From Atopobium sp. UBA2090 (GTDB lineage Bacteria; Actinomycetota; Coriobacteriia; Coriobacteriales; Atopobiaceae), in the NCBI GenBank assembly GCA_002331575.1, contig DCZG01000151.1, forward strand, positions 30,308 through 38,180: a stretch of DNA of 7,873 bases. The letters are read 5' to 3'. The notes beneath the pieces are model-generated. The model did no database searches, was not told the origin of the DNA, and worked only from the letters and a program-made list of their open reading frames with translations. The position numbers and the translations under genes were made by a program. Shown piece by piece: positions 1 to 7,370 of the stretch; within the stretch, counting starts at the first letter, position 1, and each line of letters opens with the position of its first letter.

Positions 1-593
1 CCATCACCGACGGCCAGATCTATCTGCAGTCGAACCTCTTCTTCCAGGGCCAGCGCCCAGCAGTCGACGTGGGCATCTCCGTGTCCCGCGTCGGCGGTGA
101 CGCGCAGGTCAAGGCCATGAAGCAGGAGGCGGGTACGCTGAGGCTCGACCTCGCGAGCTATCGCGAGAAGCAGTCCTTCGCCCAGTTCGGCTCTGACCTC
201 GACGCCACCACGCAGTACCAGCTCAACCACGGTGCGCACATGATGGAGCTGCTCAAGCAGGGTCGTTACGCCGCGCTTGACGTATGCGACCAGATCGTGG
301 CCATCTTTGCCGCCAAGGAGAACTACCTCGACGACGTCGACCTCAACCACGTGGCCCTGTTCCGCGACGAGTTGGCTCAGTACATGCAGAACAGGCACCC
401 GGCGCTGCGGAAGTCACTCGCGACTGGCAAGATTAGCGACGAGGACGCCGATCGTCTGAGGAAGCACATCGAGAGCTTCAAGCAGGAATTCCTATCCAAG
501 CACCCCAACAAGGTCAAGGCCGAGGATGTTGCCGCGAAGGCGGAGAGCAACGAGTCGAGCTTGCTGGACCAGAACGTATCGGCCGGGGAGTAG
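1..593 (+). CDS. atpA: F1 ATP synthase subunit alpha, C-terminal part (5' truncated by window)
   Basis: Alpha subunit of the F1 catalytic head, a non-catalytic nucleotide-binding partner of beta on the cytoplasmic face of the membrane. Only the last 196 residues are present; the first full codon is at position 3. The fragment opens with ITDGQIYL and continues to VGISVSRVGG, the conserved alpha segment carrying the arginine finger that reaches into the beta catalytic site (Arg codon at 87-89). The helical C-terminal domain follows, including QFGSDLD and LNHGAHMMELLKQ. The Walker A part lies upstream of the window. The protein runs about 30 residues past the usual alpha end with a charged, Glu/Ser/Ala-rich tail, likely disordered. 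It ends with TAG six bases before atpG, in the standard atp operon order. Family assignment is essentially certain. Confidence 0.98.
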   Translation, partial: ITDGQIYLQSNLFFQGQRPAVDVGISVSRVGGDAQVKAMKQEAGTLRLDLASYREKQSFAQFGSDLDATTQYQLNHGAHMMELLKQGRYAALDVCDQIVAIFAAKENYLDDVDLNHVALFRDELAQYMQNRHPALRKSLATGKISDEDADRLRKHIESFKQEFLSKHPNKVKAEDVAAKAESNESSLLDQNVSAGE

Positions 594-599
594 CCATAC

Positions 600-1513
600 A
601 TGGCCAACCTTCGTGAAATATCGAGGCGCATGTCGTCCATTTCGAGCACCATGCAGGTGACTCGCACCATGGAGATGATCTCCACGGCGCGAATCCGCAA
701 GGCGCTCGACAGGGCGGAACAGGCCGCTCCGTACAAGGACGCCATCACCAACATGCTTGCCAACGTTGCCACGGCTGGCTTCGATGACAAGCAGCCGCTC
801 CTCGAGCGCCATCTAGAGGAGAAGAACGTCCTGTTCATCGTCATCGCGTCCGATCGCGGGCTCGCCGGTGGATTCAACATCCTCCTGCAGCGCGCCGTCG
901 AGCGGGAGATGGGCTCCCTCAGGACGCGCGGCATCTCGTCTTCCGTCATCACCTGTGGCCGCAAGCCCACGGAGTACTTCACGTATCGCAAGGTCGAGCC
1001 TGCCATGTCGTTCGTCGGCATCTCCTCCGAGCCAACGATGGACGAGGCGGACCGTATCGCGTCCTACATCATGGATGGCTACGTGTCCCGCAAGATCGAC
1101 CGGGTCATGCTCCTGTACTGGCACGCAAAGAACCGTGTCGACCAGGTGCAGGTCATCGAGCAACTCCTTCCCATCTCGAGGGAGCAGCTGATGATGCCCA
1201 ACAAGCCGCGTACCCCCAAGGCGCTCACCGAGGTCGAGCACGAGCTCTACTCCGACTACCGCTTCGAGCCCTCGGCGACCGAGGTCCTCGGCTACCTGAT
1301 GCCTGCGTACCTCCGCACGGTCATCTACCATGCCCTGCTCGACTCGGCCGCCGCCGAGCACGCCGCGAGGCGTCGCGCCATGCAGTCAGCGACGGACAAC
1401 GCCAAGGAGGTTCTCGAAACGCTCGGCCGTAGGTACAACCGCGAGCGTCAGGGTGCCATCACCACCGAACTCAACGAGATCATCGGTGGCGCTTCCGCAT
1501 TGGAGGACAACTA

Positions 1514-1514
<1 letters not shown>
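600..1514 (+). CDS. atpG: F1 ATP synthase subunit gamma
   Basis: Central rotor shaft of F1, coupling c-ring rotation to conformational change in the alpha/beta hexamer. The 304 residues fit the family (about 285-310). The N-terminal helix opens MANLREISRRMSSISSTMQ and includes TRTMEMISTARIRK, matching the conserved gamma helix. The central Rossmann-like domain carries SDRGLAGGFN near residues 84-93, like the TDRGLCGGLN segment of other gammas. The C-terminal coiled-coil helix (about 235-300) has the typical HALLDSAAAEHAARRRAM and RRYNRERQGAITTELNEI pattern. The ATG start has GGGGAG at 585-590, nine bases upstream. The stop codon overlaps the atpD start (TAATG), so beta translation is probably coupled to gamma. 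No residue looks out of place. Confidence 0.98.
1502..1506 (+). promoter_or_regulatory. Ribosome binding site of atpD inside the end of atpG
   Basis: GGAGG sits seven bases before the ATG at 1514 and lies within the last codons of atpG. Combined with the TAATG stop/start overlap, this fixes the beta start and points to termination-reinitiation between gamma and beta. Confidence 0.8.
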
Positions 1515-2986
<1,472 letters not shown>

Positions 2987-2997
2987 GGCAGGGCGAG

Positions 2998-3423
2998 ATG
3001 GCTGACCTTTCCTGCCAGTTCGTGCGTCCCGACAGGCTCCTCTTCGAGGGGCCTGTCGCGAGCGTCATTCTAGTCACCGTGTCGGGCGAGCTCGGCGTGT
3101 GGCCAGGCCATGCGCCGGAGATCTGCGCGCTCGGCGACGGCGTCGTTCGTCTGAACCTCCGCGAGGAGGATGGCGGAGGCACCGTCGGTGTCATCATCTC
3201 GGGCGGATACGCTCAGGTCGACGCCCGGGGCGTCATCGTTCTCGCCGATCATGCGCGCAGGACCGATGACATCGATCCCGATGTCGTGCGCGACACGCGC
3301 GAGGAGGCCTTCGATAAGCTCGACGAGTACCCCGAGGGCGACCACAGACGTGCATATTACGAGAACAAGATCAAGTGGTGTAACCTTCTCCTGAAGCATG
3401 TCGCCGTCGCACCGAGCGCCTAG
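2998..3423 (+). CDS. atpC: F1 ATP synthase subunit epsilon
   Basis: Small subunit at the foot of the gamma shaft that links it to the c-ring and can restrain ATP hydrolysis. The 141 residues match the family. The N-terminal beta sandwich shows the signature GELGVWPGHAP (30-40; commonly GxxGILPGHAP) and GGYAQVDARGVIVLAD (69-84). A C-terminal pair of helices is predicted at about 93-110 and 114-135, so the inhibitory-type helical domain is present. The ATG at 2998 is preceded by a modest purine-rich site (AGGGCAGGGCGAG). An upstream in-frame GTG at 2896 would lie inside atpD and add residues unlike any epsilon, so it was not chosen. This is the last gene of the atp set; murA follows after 13 bases. 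Confidence 0.96.
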   Translation: MADLSCQFVRPDRLLFEGPVASVILVTVSGELGVWPGHAPEICALGDGVVRLNLREEDGGGTVGVIISGGYAQVDARGVIVLADHARRTDDIDPDVVRDTREEAFDKLDEYPEGDHRRAYYENKIKWCNLLLKHVAVAPSA

Positions 3424-3427
3424 TCAC

Positions 3428-3432
3428 GGAGG
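3428..3432 (+). promoter_or_regulatory. Ribosome binding site deciding a TTG start for murA
   Basis: GGAGG lies four bases (ATTC) before TTG at 3437. No ATG or GTG in frame nearby gives a MurA-like N-terminus. The spacing is short for a Shine-Dalgarno site, so the start is an inference supported mainly by protein alignment. Confidence 0.6.
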
Positions 3433-3436
3433 ATTC

Positions 3437-4723
3437 TTGGACGTTATCAAGATCGAGGGCGGTCACCCGATCACGGGAGAGGTGACCGTAGAGGGCGCGA
3501 AGAACTCTGCGCTCAAACTCATGGCAGCCACCATCATGGCGCCAGGGGTTACCACGCTGCGCAACGTCCCCAACATCGCCGACGTGCACATCATGGGCAA
3601 GGTGCTCAAGTGCCTTGGCGCCACGATCGAGGTCGTGGACGTCCACGAGCTCCGCATCGACACGACGCACGTGGACAAATGGGAGACTCCCTACAGCCTC
3701 GTCGCGCAGATGCGCGCCTCCACGGCCGTGCTCGGTCCCCTCATCTCGCGCTTCGGCAAGGCCGTCGTCGCCATGCCCGGGGGCTGCAACATCGGTGCCC
3801 GCAAGATTGACATGCATATCCTTGGTCTCGAGGCGCTCGGGGTCAAGTTCGAGGTCGACCATGGCGACATCCACGCTTCGACGCCTGACGGGCTCCACGG
3901 TGACACGGTGACCCTCGCCTTCGCGAGCGTCGGTGCCACGGAGAACCTCATGATGGCATCGGTGCACGTGCAGGGCACCACGATCATCGACAACGCGGCA
4001 CGAGAGCCCGAGATCGTCGATCTCGCCAACATGCTCAACGAGATGGGCGCCCATGTGAGCGGCGCAGGGTCCCCCGTCATCGAGATCGAGGGCGTCGGTG
4101 ACCTTCACCCCGTTGACCACACCGTCGTGGGCGACCGCATCGAGGCGGGTACCTTCCTCGCCATCGGCGGTCTTGTCGGCCAACCCGTGACCGTTCACGG
4201 ATTCGAATGCCAGCATCTCGGACTCGTCCTCAAGAAGTACGAGCAGATGGGTCTCACGGTCGAGCGCGGCTTTCACGGCTGTACCGTCTACCGAGACGGC
4301 CCGATTCGCCCGACTGACATCCAGACGCTTCCGTTCCCCGGCTTTCCCACCGACATGCAGGCACAGACGATGTGCCTTCTGGCGCTCGCCGAGGGCAGCT
4401 GCGTCATCACGGAGAACGTCTTCGAGAACCGCTTCATGTTCGCGAGCGAGCTCCAGCGCATGGGTGCCGACATCGTCATCGAGGGACACCATGCCATCGT
4501 GCATGGCGTCCGCGGCTTCTCCGGAACGCAGGTCAAGTCGCCCGACCTCAGGGGCGGTGCTGCGCTCGCCATGGCAGCGCTCGTAGCCGATGGCACGACC
4601 ACCATCTCGGACATCCATCACATCGATAGGGGATACGAGGGCTTCGTCGAGAAGCTCTGCTCGCTTGGGGCGCATGCCGAGCGCGACGTCATCCCTGACG
4701 AGGCAGATTATCTGGCGGACTGA
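3437..4723 (+). CDS. murA: UDP-N-acetylglucosamine 1-carboxyvinyltransferase (MurA)
   Basis: Cytoplasmic enzyme that transfers enolpyruvate from phosphoenolpyruvate to UDP-GlcNAc, the first committed step of peptidoglycan synthesis. From the TTG start it has 428 residues, close to the usual 420-435, and its first residues MDVIKIEGG align with the E. coli MurA start MDKFRVQG. Conserved features are GAKNSALK with the Lys22/Asn23 pair, MRAS (92-95), the catalytic-loop PGGCNIGARKIDMH with Cys117 (codon 3785-3787), NAAREPEIVD (186-195), GDRIEAGTF (232-240), FPTDMQAQ (303-310, Asp306 corresponding to E. coli Asp305), ENRFM and HHIDRGYEG. The cysteine is the residue fosfomycin alkylates; some actinobacteria, such as mycobacteria, have Asp there. 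An ATG at 3398 would add 13 residues and overlap atpC, and is less likely. The gene probably belongs to the atp transcript. Confidence 0.96.
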   Translation: MDVIKIEGGHPITGEVTVEGAKNSALKLMAATIMAPGVTTLRNVPNIADVHIMGKVLKCLGATIEVVDVHELRIDTTHVDKWETPYSLVAQMRASTAVLGPLISRFGKAVVAMPGGCNIGARKIDMHILGLEALGVKFEVDHGDIHASTPDGLHGDTVTLAFASVGATENLMMASVHVQGTTIIDNAAREPEIVDLANMLNEMGAHVSGAGSPVIEIEGVGDLHPVDHTVVGDRIEAGTFLAIGGLVGQPVTVHGFECQHLGLVLKKYEQMGLTVERGFHGCTVYRDGPIRPTDIQTLPFPGFPTDMQAQTMCLLALAEGSCVITENVFENRFMFASELQRMGADIVIEGHHAIVHGVRGFSGTQVKSPDLRGGAALAMAALVADGTTTISDIHHIDRGYEGFVEKLCSLGAHAERDVIPDEADYLAD

Positions 4724-4755
4724 CGGGCTGAGGGCCGGCAGACGGACGGAGGGCC

Positions 4756-5829
4756 ATGTCACGCAAGCAGCATCTGGCACAAGGTGCCGGCTCGAGCGAG
4801 TTCAGCAGGTCTGACTCCGGTTCTGGCGAGTTCAGCAGGTCCAACGCCGGCAGCTATCACGCACGACTCAGGCAGAAGAAGCATCGGGGCCACGTCTTGC
4901 GCACGGTTCTCATCGTCCTGCTTCTCGCCGTGGTCGGGGGCGGCGTCGCCTTCGCGGCCTGGGTCTATCACATCCAGAGCCAGCTCAACGACTCAGCCGT
5001 CGTCACCGATGCGCTCAGGGCGAGCCTTACGGAGCGCACGGCCCCCCAAGACCCCTATTACGTGCTCATCCTCGGCACCGACGGTCGTCCCGGCGAGGAC
5101 GACTATCGCGCCGACACGATCATGCTCGTGCGCGTCGACCCCGCCAACAAGCATCTCACGCTGCTCTCGATTCCTCGCGACACCAAGGTCACCTACAACG
5201 GTACGGTCATGAAGATCAACGCCGCCCATTTCTATGACGGTGCAGCGGGCATGGTCGACGCCGTGAGTCAGCTCTGCGGGGTCAAGATCAGTCACTACGC
5301 CGAGATCAACTTCGACGGTCTCTCCGACATCACCGACGCCGTGGGCGGCGTCACGGTCGACGTCGACGAGTACATGTACGACGACGTCAACTTTTCTGAC
5401 GTTGTCGAGCTCCAGCCCGGCGTTCAGACGCTTGACGGCGCCCACGCCCTCTTCTACACGCGCTGTCGCAAGTTCGCCAACGGCGACTTCACCCGCATGC
5501 GCCACCAGCGCACGTTCATCTCGGCCCTCGTCAAGCAGATTCTCTCGTCGACCGATCTCGTCACGCTCACGAACGTCGTGAGCACCTGTGCCGAGTACGT
5601 CACCACTGACCTCTCGGTGACGGACGCGGTCTCGCTCGCGTACGAGATGTCGGGCATCGACGTGGACACCGGGGTCTATGCCGCCTACGTTCCGTTCAAG
5701 GAGTACGCCACCATCGATGGGGAGTCGTACGTGGTTGCCGACGACGAGAAGCTCGCCGAGATGATGAAGGTCATCGACTCCGGTGGCGATCCCTCCACGC
5801 TCAACGACGGGGCGTACGGCTCCGACTGA
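4756..5829 (+). CDS. LytR-CpsA-Psr (LCP) family envelope glycopolymer transferase
   Basis: LCP proteins are membrane-anchored enzymes that transfer lipid-linked glycopolymers onto peptidoglycan or other envelope acceptors. The 357 residues comprise a cytoplasmic N-tail (1-46) with Ser-rich repeats and a basic stretch RLRQKKHRGH, one membrane helix (about 47-70), and an extracytoplasmic LCP domain. Domain hallmarks are LILGTDGRPGEDDYRADTIM (104-123), LLSIPRDTKV (136-145), INAAH (154-158) and DFTRMRHQR (244-252), the conserved Asp/Arg residues that bind pyrophosphate and metal. A less conserved C-terminal stretch follows. Three cysteines (174, 237, 278) lie in the outer domain. GGAGG at 4748-4752 is only three bases from the ATG, but an in-frame TGA at 4729 and the lack of other starts leave no alternative. 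The acceptor and polymer cannot be told. Proximity to murA fits a wall role. Confidence 0.93.
   Translation: MSRKQHLAQGAGSSEFSRSDSGSGEFSRSNAGSYHARLRQKKHRGHVLRTVLIVLLLAVVGGGVAFAAWVYHIQSQLNDSAVVTDALRASLTERTAPQDPYYVLILGTDGRPGEDDYRADTIMLVRVDPANKHLTLLSIPRDTKVTYNGTVMKINAAHFYDGAAGMVDAVSQLCGVKISHYAEINFDGLSDITDAVGGVTVDVDEYMYDDVNFSDVVELQPGVQTLDGAHALFYTRCRKFANGDFTRMRHQRTFISALVKQILSSTDLVTLTNVVSTCAEYVTTDLSVTDAVSLAYEMSGIDVDTGVYAAYVPFKEYATIDGESYVVADDEKLAEMMKVIDSGGDPSTLNDGAYGSD
4787..4846 (+). repeat. Two-copy 30-bp tandem duplication in the LCP N-terminal tail
   Basis: Units at 4787-4816 and 4817-4846 match at 24 of 30 bases, with a 16-base identical core (4796-4811 and 4826-4841). In frame they encode ten-residue repeats, GSSEFSRSDS and GSGEFSRSNA, located before the membrane helix. 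A third CCGG at 4847 begins the following sequence but the similarity stops there. Confidence 0.85.
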
Positions 5830-5843
5830 TCGGACGTCGGGCC
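5818..5843 (+). terminator. GC-rich hairpin across the LCP stop codon; possible weak terminator
   Basis: GGC-T-CCGAC (5818-5826) can pair with GTCGGGCC (5836-5843): eight base pairs with one bulged T and a nine-base loop that contains the TGA stop. An alternative smaller hairpin, TCCGA/TCGGA (5821-5825 with 5830-5834), competes with it. No T-tract follows, so it is not a canonical intrinsic terminator. It could attenuate readthrough from the upstream cluster, protect the 3' end, or be chance in GC-rich DNA. Confidence 0.3.
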
Positions 5844-5886
5844 CGAGGGCGATGGCACGCCACGCGACGCATCCCGAGGAGACACC

Positions 5887-6309
5887 ATGATCACCAACGC
5901 CATGCCGGACTCCCATGCCCTGACCAAGGCGGGCGAGGACTATCTCGAGTCGATCTATCGTCTCGGCTTCGACCAGGCTGACGGCGAAGGTGGCGTCCGA
6001 CCCGTCGACGTGGCGGAGCGACTCGGCGTTTCCAAGGCAAGCGTCAACAAGGCCGTCTCGGTCCTCAAGGACCAGGGCATGGTCGATCAGAGCCGCTACG
6101 GCCGCGTGACGTTGACACCCGAGGGCGAGGCGTACGCGATGCGCGTCTGGCACGCCCATCGCACGCTCCGCGCCTTCCTCGAGGGTGATCTCGGCGTCGC
6201 CCATGAGGTCGCCGACGAGGAGGCCTGCCTCATGGAGCACGTCCTCTCCGCCGACACCATGAATCGTCTCACGGCCTATCTCGACCGTCAGGGTGTGACG
6301 ATTGCGTAG
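5887..6309 (+). CDS. DtxR/MntR-family metal-dependent transcriptional repressor
   Basis: Cytoplasmic homodimeric repressor that binds operators when loaded with Mn2+ or Fe2+, controlling metal uptake and homeostasis. The 140 residues form two domains: a winged helix-turn-helix (about 10-82, with DVAERLGVSKASVNKAVSVL as recognition region and VTLTPEGEAYA as wing end), and a helical metal-binding/dimerisation domain (about 83-140). Putative ligands by alignment are Asp18, Glu21, His91, Cys114, Glu117 and His118 in EDYLESIY, HAHRTLRAFL and EEACLMEHVLS. The first two match MntR, the Cys matches DtxR/IdeR. The C-terminal SH3-like domain of DtxR/IdeR is missing, as in MntR. AGGAG at 5877-5881 is five bases before the ATG. 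It sits alone between envelope genes and no transporter target is in view. Whether it senses Mn or Fe cannot be decided. Confidence 0.92.
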   Translation: MITNAMPDSHALTKAGEDYLESIYRLGFDQADGEGGVRPVDVAERLGVSKASVNKAVSVLKDQGMVDQSRYGRVTLTPEGEAYAMRVWHAHRTLRAFLEGDLGVAHEVADEEACLMEHVLSADTMNRLTAYLDRQGVTIA

Positions 6310-6360
6310 CCGCTTCTGTGGCGTTCGCGTGACGTCGCCATCGATGAAATGGAACTTACC

Positions 6361-6382
6361 ACCGCTCGACGTGGACGGCGGT
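6361..6382 (+). terminator. Hairpin in the gap after the metal regulator; possible terminator
   Basis: ACCGC-T-CG (6361-6368) can pair with CGGCGGT (6376-6382): seven base pairs, one bulged T, seven-base loop. It lies 51 bases after the regulator's stop codon. The next bases (TATCCCCTTCG) contain no T-run, so termination is uncertain. A weaker inverted repeat TGGCG/CGCCA at 6319-6323 and 6336-6340 precedes it. Confidence 0.3.
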
Positions 6383-6414
6383 TATCCCCTTCGCTCTTGG
6401 GGTATGGTTTGAAT
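6381..6414 (+). promoter_or_regulatory. Possible galU promoter in the AT-rich patch of the 6310-6464 gap
   Basis: The 155-base gap is the longest non-coding stretch in the window, and 6401-6421 is conspicuously AT-rich against the surroundings. TATGGT (6403-6408) fits the loose actinobacterial -10 pattern TANNNT, with a poor -35-like GTTATC (6381-6386) 16 bases upstream. This would place a transcript start near 6415, about 50 bases before galU. The assignment rests on composition and a weak match only. Confidence 0.3.
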
Positions 6415-6464
6415 GATTTTTCCGGAGCGGGTGCGTTACGCCGCGAGAAGAAGGGACCATCCAC

Positions 6465-7370
6465 ATGAAGGCAGTCATTCCCGCCGCGGGCCTCGGCACC
6501 CGCTTTCTCCCCGCCACGAAGGCCCTCCCCAAGGAGCTCCTTCCGGTGCTCGACAAGCCCGTCATCCAGTACGTCGTCGAGGAGGCCCTGGAGCCCGACG
6601 GCGTCGACGGCGTCGTGATCGTCAACTCACACGAGAAGCCCCAGATAGAGGGGTACTTCTCCGTCGACGAGGACTTCGAGGGCATGCTTCGCTCGCGCGG
6701 TAAGGACGCCGAGGCCGACAAGGTCCATGAGGCTGGCTTCCTTCCCGTGTCCTTCGTCTACCAGGACGAGCCACGCGGGCTCGGGCACGCTGTGCTCTGT
6801 GCGGCCGACGCCGTCGGTGACGACGAGCCGTTCTTCGTGCTTCTCGGCGACTACTTCGTGCCCGACCGTCAGATGTGCGTTCGCATGGCAGAGGTGTCGC
6901 GCGAGCATGGTGGCGCCTCGGTCATAGCCGTGGCTCCCGTCCCCGCGGACCAGGTGAGCCGCTATGGCATCATCGCTGGCGAGTGCGTGGGCTCGCTCCC
7001 CGGCGTGGCGGCATCCGGCGAGGAGGAGGGGGCGGTCTGGAAGGTCACGGGCCTCGTCGAGAAGCCCAAGGCAGAGGACGCCCCGTCGCACCTCTTCATC
7101 GTCGGCCGCTACCTGCTCTCGCCTCGCATCATGGACCTCCTCGCGGTTCAGGGTCCCGGTGCCGGAAACGAGATTCAGCTCACCGACGCCATGGAGCGCC
7201 TGCTCGACGAGGAGGAGATGTACGCCCTCGTCGTCGATGCCGACGAGGGCTGCGACACCGGTACCCCGGCCGCCTGGGCGGCGACCAACGCGCGCATCGC
7301 CCTCGAAGGCGACCAGGCCACCGCGTTCCGCGAGGCCTTCGGCGCGAGAGGCATGAGGCTGCTTGGATAG
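6465..7370 (+). CDS. galU: UTP--glucose-1-phosphate uridylyltransferase (GalU)
   Basis: Cytoplasmic nucleotidyltransferase making UDP-glucose and pyrophosphate from UTP and glucose 1-phosphate, supplying sugars for glycolipids, wall polymers and galactose metabolism. The 301 residues match bacterial GalU. The signature AAGLGTRFLPATKALPKELL (7-26) binds the nucleotide. Further motifs are KPVIQYVVEEA (31-41), QDEPRGLGHAV (100-110), the metal/sugar-site Asp in LLGDYFVPD (126-134; many GalU have LLPD here), RYGII, GLVEKPKAEDAP (196-207), GRYLLSP (214-220) and GNEIQLTDAM (234-243). The ATG at 6465 has AAGGGA at 6451-6456, eight bases upstream. A thymidylyltransferase such as RmlA is less likely given the GalU-type N-terminal signature and length. 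The next gene starts inside its last codons, so the two are probably cotranscribed. Confidence 0.96.
   Translation: MKAVIPAAGLGTRFLPATKALPKELLPVLDKPVIQYVVEEALEPDGVDGVVIVNSHEKPQIEGYFSVDEDFEGMLRSRGKDAEADKVHEAGFLPVSFVYQDEPRGLGHAVLCAADAVGDDEPFFVLLGDYFVPDRQMCVRMAEVSREHGGASVIAVAPVPADQVSRYGIIAGECVGSLPGVAASGEEEGAVWKVTGLVEKPKAEDAPSHLFIVGRYLLSPRIMDLLAVQGPGAGNEIQLTDAMERLLDEEEMYALVVDADEGCDTGTPAAWAATNARIALEGDQATAFREAFGARGMRLLG
7355..7358 (+). promoter_or_regulatory. Ribosome binding site for the TTG start overlapping galU
   Basis: GAGG lies four bases before TTG at 7363, the same spacing as at murA. An in-frame TGA at 7354-7356 rules out any earlier start, and the protein similarity begins within nine codons of this TTG. 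Confidence 0.5.

Noticed and set aside
377..1021. 214-codon minus-strand frame opposite atpA/atpG
   Set aside because: It is a shadow of the alpha and gamma coding regions with no domain or ribosome-site support.
3398..3436. Upstream ATG start for murA
   Set aside because: It overlaps the end of atpC and adds 13 residues with no MurA similarity; the GGAGG before TTG 3437 fits better.
3371..4780. 469-codon open frame on the minus strand opposite murA
   Set aside because: It mirrors murA codon by codon; in GC-rich genes the antisense frame often lacks stops. Its composition is dominated by Arg, Asp, Val and His with no recognisable domain, while the + strand protein is clearly MurA.
5837..5846. 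Perfect palindrome TCGGGCCCGA as a repressor operator for the metal regulator
   Set aside because: It does not resemble known DtxR or MntR operators, which are longer and AT-richer, and ten-base palindromes of G and C are expected by chance here.
4993..6240. 415-codon minus-strand frame across the LCP and regulator genes
   Set aside because: It spans two well-supported + strand genes and their gap, has no family motif and shows the same antisense composition artefact.
6386..6402. CCCC...GGGG inverted repeat near the putative galU promoter
   Set aside because: Only four base pairs form and the flanking bases do not extend the stem.
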